DNA from: JBBSGA01 sp038254585
GTDB lineage: Bacteria > Chloroflexota > Chloroflexia > Chloroflexales > Kallotenuaceae
Direction of reading: 5' to 3'
Assembly: GCA_038254585.1 (NCBI GenBank)
Contig: JBBSGA010000054.1
Coordinates: forward strand, 1-24,286
DNA length: 24,286 bases
The position numbers and the translations under genes are program-made. Positions 1 through 5,816 of the stretch are shown piece by piece. The notes beneath the pieces were generated by a model. The model had not been told where the DNA came from and searched no databases. It saw only the letters and a list, made by a program, of their open reading frames with translations. How positions within the stretch are numbered: the stretch's first letter is position 1; every line of letters begins with the position of its first letter.

Positions 1-682
1 ACGCGACGCGACGCCACAGAACTTCGACGGGCATGACCAGGCTGGTGATGATGCCGATCCGCACTGCAGCCGGCGACTGGAGCAGCGAGCCAATCTGCTC
101 GACCCAGGAGCCGATAAATGCTACGCCATAGAGCATGAAGAGCATCACGCCGTTGGTCAGCGTCGAAAAGCGCGTGCCCCCGAGCAACGAGAGCGAGAAG
201 AGGACCAGAGCTTCCAGGATCAGCAGCAGGCTGCCTTGCAGCGCGTTCGGCGGTACGTAGCCGACGCTCAGGTAGACGCCGAAAAGAATGCCCCCCACCA
301 GGAGGCCCAGGTAGATCGCGATCATGAAGGCGTATCCGAGCCACTTGCCCAGCAGTACCTGCCAGCGGCGGACCGGTTTCGTGACGATCGCCTGGATAGT
401 GTGCGAGGCAATCTCCCCCGAGACGGTATCGACCGAGGAAAAGATCGCCAGCATGACCGTGAGGAAGTGGACGACGTAGAAGCCGGCCATGAGCAGGAGG
501 TTGTAGCCAAACTGATCGGCTAAATCATTGCTTGGATGCTTGTGTATCTCGTCGACGATCAGCGCAAAGCCGGCAAGATAGAGCGCCAGAAAAGCGGCGC
601 CGAGAGCCAGCGCTACCAGGACCATTTTCCGACGCCGCGCCTCGTGGAAGGTGAGCCAGGTAATCGTCACCACGTTCGTCAT
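1..682 (-). CDS. ABC transporter permease (ABC-2 type), C-terminus beyond window
   Basis: Membrane subunit of an ABC transporter; the substrate cannot be told from sequence. The reading frame starts at ATG 682 and stays open to base 1, so only the first ~227 residues are visible. The protein opens MTNVVTITWLTFHEARRRK, a cytoplasmic amphipathic stretch typical of ABC-2 permeases. A first membrane helix follows (VALALGAAFLALYLAGFALI). Next comes the conserved segment with SSVDTVSGEIASHTIQAIV, TKPVRRWQVLLGKWLGY and further hydrophobic helices. The EIxxxTIqaivtKPVrRwq pattern is a hallmark of the ABC2_membrane_2/NatB-like group. Its ATG overlaps the stop of the upstream ATPase (ATGA), so the two are translationally coupled and probably form one exporter. 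Family assignment is firm; export of a drug, lipid or peptide is inference. Confidence 0.88.
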   Translation of the reverse strand, partial: MTNVVTITWLTFHEARRRKMVLVALALGAAFLALYLAGFALIVDEIHKHPSNDLADQFGYNLLLMAGFYVVHFLTVMLAIFSSVDTVSGEIASHTIQAIVTKPVRRWQVLLGKWLGYAFMIAIYLGLLVGGILFGVYLSVGYVPPNALQGSLLLILEALVLFSLSLLGGTRFSTLTNGVMLFMLYGVAFIGSWVEQIGSLLQSPAAVRIGIITSLVMPVEVLWRRVA

Positions 683-1716
683 TGCCCGCTATCCTCCGTG
701 CCCACGACGTCGAGGAAGAGCTGCTCGAGCGAAATGCGGCGCGGTGTCAGCGCGTACAACCGGGCACCACTCGCCAGCGTGCGCTCCGCGACGATCGGCA
801 GCAGATCCTCGTCGTGTAGTGTGAGCTCCAGTGTCGCCGTCGTGCTCGCCACGGCGGTCTCAGCACCATGCATGTCCACGAGAGGCGAGAACGGAGAGCT
901 GTCTCCGACAATCCCCGTGTCCTGTGCCCTGTGCCGTGTGCCCTCTCCCCAGCCCTCCACCAGCCGCCATTCGGGCACCAGATCGTCAAGCGCGGCGAGC
1001 AGCGCCGGGGTCACGGCGTCGACGCGCAGATCGACGTGGATCGAGCCCTCCTGGAGATTATGGAGACTCAGGGTACGCAGAACGCGGCCGGCCTTGATAA
1101 ACGACACCCGGTCACAGGTCGCCTCGACCTCGCCCAGCAGGTGCGAGTTCAGGAAGACGGTCGTCCCGCGTGCCTTGAGGTCACGGATGATGCCGCGCAC
1201 CAGCATCCGCCCAAACGGGTCGAGCGCCGAAGTGGGCTCGTCAAGGAAGACGAGCTCCGGCTCGTTCAGGAGCGCCTGTGCGAGGCCGATGCGCTGCAGC
1301 ATCCCTTTTGAAAAATCCGCGATCGGCCGCCGCCCGTGCTCGGCAAGGCCCACCAGCTCCAGCAGCTCGGGAATACGCCGGCGTCGGGCAGCCGGGTCCA
1401 TACCGTAGAGACGACCGTGAAGGTCCAGCAGCTCGGTAGCCTGGAGCCATTCGTGAAAGCGAAAATGCTCGGGCAGGAAGCCGATCCGTGCCATGGTCGC
1501 GATGTGCCCGGCTCGCTGTCCCAGCACGCGGGCCTGGCCGCCACTCGGGGCGACGAGCCCTAGCAGCATCTTGACCGACGTACTTTTTCCTGCGCCGTTC
1601 GGCCCTAGGAAGCCGAAGACCTCCCCTTTGGGGACGTGTAGCGTGAGATCCGAGACGGCAACCTTCGGACCGTAGCTTTTCCAGAGGCGGTCGGTCTCGA
1701 TGACTAGGTCATCCAT
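679..1716 (-). CDS. ABC transporter ATP-binding protein
   Basis: Cytoplasmic ATPase subunit, 345 aa, that would energise the permease encoded immediately downstream. Walker A is GPNGAGKST (about residues 38-46). The signature motif is FSKGM (about 135-139), Walker B is LVFLDEP (about 155-161), the D-loop SALDP follows, and the H-loop is H192. The signature departs from LSGGQ, as is common in NatA/CcmA-like exporters. The C-terminal ~125 residues after the nucleotide-binding domain form the extra domain of ABC-2 ATPases. Inside it, around residues 257-280, lies a low-complexity hydrophilic stretch encoded by a run of 7-bp repeats (bases 914-948), probably an in-frame insertion. The gene is 63 bp downstream of the anti-sigma factor gene on the same strand and overlaps the permease start by 4 bp. 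Confidence 0.93.
   Translation of the reverse strand: MDDLVIETDRLWKSYGPKVAVSDLTLHVPKGEVFGFLGPNGAGKSTSVKMLLGLVAPSGGQARVLGQRAGHIATMARIGFLPEHFRFHEWLQATELLDLHGRLYGMDPAARRRRIPELLELVGLAEHGRRPIADFSKGMLQRIGLAQALLNEPELVFLDEPTSALDPFGRMLVRGIIRDLKARGTTVFLNSHLLGEVEATCDRVSFIKAGRVLRTLSLHNLQEGSIHVDLRVDAVTPALLAALDDLVPEWRLVEGWGEGTRHRAQDTGIVGDSSPFSPLVDMHGAETAVASTTATLELTLHDEDLLPIVAERTLASGARLYALTPRRISLEQLFLDVVGTEDSGQ
914..948. repeat. Heptanucleotide tandem repeat inside the ABC ATPase gene
   Basis: Five consecutive 7-bp units can be read on the plus strand: CCCGTGT, CCTGTGC, CCTGTGC, CGTGTGC and CCTCTCC. The two central units are identical and the outer ones are degenerate. The run lies within the C-terminal domain of the ATPase gene and encodes hydrophilic residues on the minus strand without breaking the frame. 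Short tandem heptamers of this kind are known mainly from intergenic DNA of some bacteria such as cyanobacteria; that this one belongs to the same class is inference. Confidence 0.5.
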
Positions 1717-1779
1717 ACAGCACCCTGTCCCACCTTCGCAGAAGGGCGCGCAACACGCGTCGTCACGCGCCCCCTCGTG

Positions 1780-3000
1780 CTACCGGACCGACTCGGCCGT
1801 TGCCAACATCTCGGCCTCGTTGAGATTGTGCCCTTCGAGCATATAGAACCGATCGCCCCGCTGCCAATACATGCGCCACTGTGGTCCGCGCGCGGCGGCA
1901 TCCCCTGCCTTGTCGCCTCCTCCCCGCTCGCTTCCGACCAGCAGTCCCTGACTCTTGCCTATCGACACTTGCCGCACGTCCTGAAGATTGGCCGGGATCG
2001 GGAAGACCAGGGTGCTCCGCCAATCGATCGACCGGCTGACGGCATCTGCCTGCGCCGGATCCATGCCTAGCACGCGCAGGCCCGCTTTTCCAAGCTGCGC
2101 CAGGTCGACGCCATCCGGCAGCTTGACGGCCGGGCTAACCCCCTGGTAGAGGTTGAGCTCAAAGTCCGTGCCGCGGTAGTGCGACTCCAGCGTTGGCTGC
2201 AGATCCACGACGATCGGGGCAGAGCCCAGTGCGTCCGGAATCGTGACGTCGTGCACGTCCATGGCCGCCAGCACCTGCCGCATCGTCTGTACGTTGACCG
2301 CGAATTGAGCGACGAGGCGATCACGCACCATCAGCTGCGACGAAGTCAGAGCACGTGGGAACCGTACCGGCTGCTGTGGGGCGAAGGAAAGTGCCTTGGC
2401 GGCTTCGGCGAGCGAGGCCACCGTGCGCGGCTCACCCGGCTTCTTGAGCAGCGTGGGCTTGCCGGTAAACAGACTATCCCGATCGAGCTGCAGGCTCGAC
2501 GCAAGCTGCTTGAGCCGGTCGGGATTTGTCGGCACGAACATTACCGACTGCACGCGGAAGAGCTGCAAGAACTGGTCGGCGGCAGCGCGTACCGGCGGTA
2601 GCAGGAGCAAGCCGATGGCGATGACCGCGAGGGCGGCGCCGGCGAAGAACGGCCGCCGCCGGTGCGACGTGGCATCAGAAAGCGTTTGCATGATTTTTCT
2701 CCCTAGTATGTGTGGGTAGAGGCGCTGAAGGCCGGCCGGAAACGCCGGGTCTATGGCTTGATCCCGGCGTACGTCGCGTACATGCACCTGCAGCCGCTCC
2801 AGAGCCGCCACCGGATCGGACATAGCCGCGGATGCTGGCAACAACGATCCGACTCGTTCCGCGACGGCTCGGAGCTCTTCGAGATGTGCGCAGCAGAGCG
2901 TGCACTCCCGCAAGTGCGAGGTGACCAGCGCGTGCTCTTTGGCCGGCAGCGCACCATCCAGCAAGGCTCGCAGCATGCCCTCTTTATAACATTGGGCCAT
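1780..3000 (-). CDS. Zinc-type anti-sigma factor, single-pass membrane protein
   Basis: Probable anti-sigma factor for the ECF sigma factor encoded just upstream. The N-terminus carries the ZAS zinc motif H-x3-C-x2-C (H29, C33, C36) in a short helical domain. A single membrane helix follows at about residues 117-137 (FFAGAALAVIAIGLLLLPPV). A ~270-residue extracytoplasmic domain follows. Its C-terminal part (WRMYWQRGDRFYMLEGHNLN, then an A-rich helix) resembles DUF4367-type sensor domains of anti-sigma factors. The start at ATG 3000 (406 aa) is preferred because AGGAGAG lies 2-8 bases upstream. An in-frame GTG at 3021 overlaps the sigma factor stop (GTGA) and would add seven residues. The signal sensed is unknown; the ABC transporter downstream may be the regulated output (inference). 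Confidence 0.85.
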   Translation of the reverse strand: MAQCYKEGMLRALLDGALPAKEHALVTSHLRECTLCCAHLEELRAVAERVGSLLPASAAMSDPVAALERLQVHVRDVRRDQAIDPAFPAGLQRLYPHILGRKIMQTLSDATSHRRRPFFAGAALAVIAIGLLLLPPVRAAADQFLQLFRVQSVMFVPTNPDRLKQLASSLQLDRDSLFTGKPTLLKKPGEPRTVASLAEAAKALSFAPQQPVRFPRALTSSQLMVRDRLVAQFAVNVQTMRQVLAAMDVHDVTIPDALGSAPIVVDLQPTLESHYRGTDFELNLYQGVSPAVKLPDGVDLAQLGKAGLRVLGMDPAQADAVSRSIDWRSTLVFPIPANLQDVRQVSIGKSQGLLVGSERGGGDKAGDAAARGPQWRMYWQRGDRFYMLEGHNLNEAEMLATAESVR

Positions 3001-3017
3001 AGTCTCTCCTCGGCCAT

Positions 3018-3680
3018 TCACTCGTTCGGCTCCTCGCGACTGATCTGCTCGTAACTGCGTAGAAAAGCTTGCTCGGCACGTGCCAGCAGCGTGCCGACCG
3101 AACCGGGGCGCACCTGCATGACCGCCGCGATCTCGGCATACGAGAGCCCGCCGTGGCGCAGCAGCAGCAGCTTGGCTCCTCGCTCAGTCAAGGATGCCAG
3201 CGCAGCTCGTACCCGCTCGCGTTCCTCGCCGCGTACGAACTCGGCGTGTGGATCCACCTGCGCGGGTGCCTCCGCCACCCATTCGAGCCGGCGGCGCGCC
3301 CGTTGCTGGCCCCGCAGGGCGTTGTAGCCCCGGTTTACCGCGACGCGGTAGAGCCAGGCCGCCAGCGACGTTCCCACCTCGAGCAGTGGAGGATGGCGGT
3401 AGAGCGCGAGAAAGGTCTCCTGCGCAAGATCTTCGGCCTCCTGAGCGTCGGCCACCACCCCGTAGAGCACCCGGTACACCTGGCGGTAGTAGCGCAGAAA
3501 GAGCCCGTCAAAGGCAGCTCCGTCGTTGCGACGAAGACGCACAAGCAAGTCGTCGTCCACATCGCCTGCCAGGGGGTCAATCCACATCGCGCTTGTGTTC
3601 AACGATCTCCTCGCTTCGCTCGGCGCAGACCTGCTGATCAGGTCGCCGTCCGTCGAATCTTCGTCGTCCTGTACGTCCAT
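3018..3680 (-). CDS. RNA polymerase sigma factor, ECF family
   Basis: Alternative sigma factor, 220 aa from ATG 3680. Region 2 spans roughly residues 50-97 (AFDGLFLRYYRQVYRVLYGV, then DAQEAEDLAQETFLALYRHP, the core-binding and -10-reading part). Region 4 spans roughly 153-213 (RVRAALASLTERGAKLLLLR, GLSYAEIAAVMQVRPGSVGT, the -35-reading helix-turn-helix). There is no sigma-1.1 or region 3, as expected for ECF. The N-terminal ~30 residues are poorly conserved in character. An alternative TTG start at codon 27 has AGGAG four bases before it and may be the true start. The gene is followed directly by its putative anti-sigma factor, with stop and start regions overlapping, the usual co-transcribed arrangement. 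Confidence 0.92.
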   Translation of the reverse strand: MDVQDDEDSTDGDLISRSAPSEARRSLNTSAMWIDPLAGDVDDDLLVRLRRNDGAAFDGLFLRYYRQVYRVLYGVVADAQEAEDLAQETFLALYRHPPLLEVGTSLAAWLYRVAVNRGYNALRGQQRARRRLEWVAEAPAQVDPHAEFVRGEERERVRAALASLTERGAKLLLLRHGGLSYAEIAAVMQVRPGSVGTLLARAEQAFLRSYEQISREEPNE

Positions 3681-3769
3681 TGTCGACCGGTCTATCCTTA
3701 AAACACTGCCGAACGCATCTTTGTGACACCTAGAGGAGAGCGAGCCGCCGGGGGGCTACTGGAGGCAGG

Positions 3770-4534
3770 CTACGAAGCTCTCCGGCCGGCATCCTCACCT
3801 CGGGAGACGACGATTGGCTCAGGAACCTGCCCGAAGCGACGCTGGCGCGAATGAAACTCTTCCACCGCTGCCTCGAGATCTTCGTCTGTAAAGTCAGGCC
3901 ACATACGCTTGAGGAATATGAGCTCCGCGTAGGCGCATTCCCACAGCAGAAAGTCGCTGAGGCGCTGCTCGCCGCCGGTGCGGATCAGCAGATCGACGTC
4001 GCGGACCGCCATGGCGCGCTGCTCGCCCGCCGTAAGCAGGCGTGCGAACGTTTCCCGCGACGGCTCCGTCGACGGCTGCAGCCTGCGCGCCGCACGCAGA
4101 ATCTCGTCGCGGGCTGAGTAGTCGAGCGCAATGCGCAGATGCAGACGGCGGCCGCCGATCGTGGCAGCCTCAGCCGCCTCAATCGCAATCCGCAGGCCAT
4201 GTGACAGCCGGTCACGGCGTCCGAGAATACTGACGCGAGCGCTGCGCGCCACGCATGTCTCTACCTCGGAGCGTAGATAGAGCCGGAAGAGTCGCATCAA
4301 CGATGCGACCTCCGGCTTGGGCCGCTGCCAATTGTCGGCCGAAAAGGCAAAGAGCGTCAGCGTCCCGATACCGAGCTCCGGAGCCGCCTCGAGTACCCGT
4401 CGTAGTGCATGGGCACCGGCCTCGTGACCGGCCGATCGTGGCTGCCCGCGCGCGGTTGCCCAGCGGCCGTTGCCGTCCATGATGATTGCGACGTGCAGCC
4501 GGCTTTCATGATCACACAATGTGCTTTGCACCAT
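3770..4534 (-). CDS. uppS: Isoprenyl transferase (undecaprenyl diphosphate synthase family)
   Basis: Cis-prenyltransferase that adds isopentenyl diphosphate units to farnesyl diphosphate to make the C55 lipid carrier for cell-wall synthesis. It is 254 aa from ATG 4534. All family signatures are present: IIMDGNGRWA with the catalytic Asp (D20), the GHEAGAHALRRVL helix, LTLFAFSADNWQRPKPEV, and the C-terminal LLIRTGGEQRLSDFLLWECA with YAELIFLKRMWPDF. The start is set by GGAG nine bases upstream of ATG 4534; a TTG five codons earlier overlaps that site and is unlikely. It follows a winged-helix regulator gene by 33 bp rather than sitting in the usual frr-uppS-cdsA cluster, so a product of another chain length cannot be excluded. 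Confidence 0.93.
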   Translation of the reverse strand: MVQSTLCDHESRLHVAIIMDGNGRWATARGQPRSAGHEAGAHALRRVLEAAPELGIGTLTLFAFSADNWQRPKPEVASLMRLFRLYLRSEVETCVARSARVSILGRRDRLSHGLRIAIEAAEAATIGGRRLHLRIALDYSARDEILRAARRLQPSTEPSRETFARLLTAGEQRAMAVRDVDLLIRTGGEQRLSDFLLWECAYAELIFLKRMWPDFTDEDLEAAVEEFHSRQRRFGQVPEPIVVSRGEDAGRRAS

Positions 4535-4567
4535 AAAGTGAAACTCCAAAAAAAAGAGTTCTACAGT

Positions 4568-4960
4568 CTACTGGTGGCGCATGGCGTGGATCAGCGCTTC
4601 CATATGATCCAGATAGTGCTCGAGCGCACCGCGGCCCGCTTGGGTGAGACGGTACTCGGTCTTTGGCACCCGACCGTCAAAGGACTTCGTGCAGGCGATG
4701 TACTCTGCGTCTTCCAATTTACGAGCGTGAACACTCAGATTTCCGTCGGTGGTACTAAGCAGCCGCTTCAGGTCGTTGAAGCTGAGCGACTCGTTGACGG
4801 CCAATGCACTGACGATCCCGAGGCGAATGCGCTCGTGGATCAGGCGATCCAGGCCGGTCGTCCTGGTCTCGCCAGCCTTTGGGCCACCGGGGACGATCCG
4901 GCCCTCCGCCGGCACCTCCACCAGGTCTTTATGAACAAGATTGCTTCGTTTAGCCACCAT
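4568..4960 (-). CDS. Winged-helix transcriptional regulator (HTH_34-like)
   Basis: Small DNA-binding protein of 130 aa. The winged-helix domain covers about residues 38-115: RLIHERIRLGIVSALAVNES, then FNDLKRLLSTTDGNLSVHAR as recognition helix region, KLEDAEYIACTKSF and the wing KTEYRLTQAGRGAL. This is the pattern of the ArsR/PadR-like HTH_34 family, short regulators often encoded beside a small membrane protein, as here. AGGAGG lies inside the end of the upstream gene, one base before ATG 4960 and four before an in-frame GTG at 4957, so GTG may be the real start. The first codons overlap the upstream gene by 11 bp, implying coupled translation. Target and ligand are unknown. Confidence 0.85.
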   Translation of the reverse strand: MVAKRSNLVHKDLVEVPAEGRIVPGGPKAGETRTTGLDRLIHERIRLGIVSALAVNESLSFNDLKRLLSTTDGNLSVHARKLEDAEYIACTKSFDGRVPKTEYRLTQAGRGALEHYLDHMEALIHAMRHQ

Positions 4961-5564
4961 GCCTCCTGGCGATAAGAATGCCGAAAAGGATATTGAGCAC
5001 GCCGAACCCGACCGCCATATAGAGGTTACCCCACGCTGCCGGGCTGAAGAGCGCGGCACTTCCGAGGAGCATGAAGACGACGCCCATCGCCGGAACGATT
5101 TTGACCGAGAACGCCCCACCTGTTACGACACCTGTCCCGAAGAGTAACAGCCACATTCCGGGAATGGCGCTTACGAGGCGGCCCTGGAAGAGGATCACGG
5201 TGAGCAGGCCGCCCACGGCTATCGGAGGAGAAAAGCTGAGCGCGAATTTGCGGCCGGGACCGGAAAGCAGTGATAGGTGCGCGGCGCGGGCCTTACGCGC
5301 CATGGCGACCGCGGCGATGGCGAAGGAGAGCACGGCTTCCCCCAGCCAGAGCATGAGCCAGCGTTCGGGAACTGCTTGCCGGGAGGCGACCCCGGCGGCG
5401 ATTAGTGCCGTGACACCCGTAACCACCTGGCCCCAGCCGGAAACGGCTGTAAAGGAGGTCGCCCGCTCCATCGTTTCGCGGATGAAGCGCAGGTTATCGA
5501 TGGCGCGATCTTCGAGCGCAGGCGGTTTCGCGGCAGGTTGGCGCAGGGGATGTATCGAAGCCAT
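4950..5564 (-). CDS. Hypothetical multi-pass membrane protein
   Basis: 204 aa from ATG 5564 (MASIHPLRQ). A hydrophilic N-terminus (EDRAIDNLRFIRETMERATS) is followed by about six membrane helices, including VVTGVTALIAAGVAS, WLMLWLGEAVLSFAIAAVAM, FALSFSPPIAVGGLLTVILF, MWLLLFGTGVVTGGAFSV and GVVFMLLGSAALFSPAAW. No named function is recognised. Proteins of this look are often paired with HTH_34 regulators, as it is here through an 11-bp overlap. A longer in-frame extension upstream to 5765 is rejected, because a sigma-70-like promoter lies just before ATG 5564 and the extension reads like random arginine-rich sequence. There is no ribosome-binding site; the message looks leaderless. Confidence 0.8.
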   Translation of the reverse strand: MASIHPLRQPAAKPPALEDRAIDNLRFIRETMERATSFTAVSGWGQVVTGVTALIAAGVASRQAVPERWLMLWLGEAVLSFAIAAVAMARKARAAHLSLLSGPGRKFALSFSPPIAVGGLLTVILFQGRLVSAIPGMWLLLFGTGVVTGGAFSVKIVPAMGVVFMLLGSAALFSPAAWGNLYMAVGFGVLNILFGILIARRHGG

Positions 5565-5570
5565 GCGTCG

Positions 5571-5599
5571 ATTATAGTGGCGCGCTCCCCACTCGTCAA
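5571..5599 (-). promoter_or_regulatory. Sigma-70 promoter giving a leaderless transcript
   Basis: On the minus strand TTGACG (5599-5594) and TATAAT (5576-5571) are separated by exactly 17 bases, nearly the consensus. TATAAT ends six bases before ATG 5564, so transcription should start at or within a base of the start codon. No Shine-Dalgarno sequence is present between them, in keeping with leaderless initiation. It would drive the membrane protein, the winged-helix regulator and uppS. Confidence 0.75.
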
Positions 5600-5761
5600 G
5601 TACTTTGTCTAACAAAGGAGTTGGGCTGCCGGTCCCACGCGGCGAAAGGGAGGATGACAGCGCAGACCAGCGCCATCGCCGTGCTCTTGATCCCGAGCAA
5701 GACGTTCCGCATGCCGACAACCGCCGCCATGCGCAAGGGTCTAAAGTCCCGCGGCGCGAAG

Positions 5762-5796
5762 TCAAAACGCGCGCTATGGTGACCCATAGCGCGCAT
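5762..5796 (-). terminator. Rho-independent terminator of acnA
   Basis: A perfect 11-bp stem (GCGCGCTATGG at 5769-5779 pairing with CCATAGCGCGC at 5784-5794) encloses a 4-base loop. On the minus strand it is followed by GTTTTG. It lies 21 bases past the acnA stop. The stretch from here to 5600 holds no convincing gene. Confidence 0.8.
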
Positions 5797-5816
5797 CCGG
5801 CTGGCGTAGTGGACGG

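Noticed and set aside
536..1408. A 290-codon plus-strand frame opposite the ABC transporter genes
   Set aside because: It is low-complexity Ser/Arg-rich sequence, antisense to the ATPase with all its motifs.
4950..5765. N-terminal extension of the membrane protein to 271 residues
   Set aside because: The extra 67 residues are Arg/Ser-rich without conservation-like features, and a near-consensus promoter lies between them and ATG 5564.
5596..5796. Small minus-strand frame (66 codons) with a hydrophobic segment between acnA and the membrane protein gene
   Set aside because: There is no ribosome-binding site, it contains the acnA terminator hairpin near its start, and it runs over the promoter of the next gene; a membrane peptide starting at an internal ATG cannot be excluded but is unsupported.
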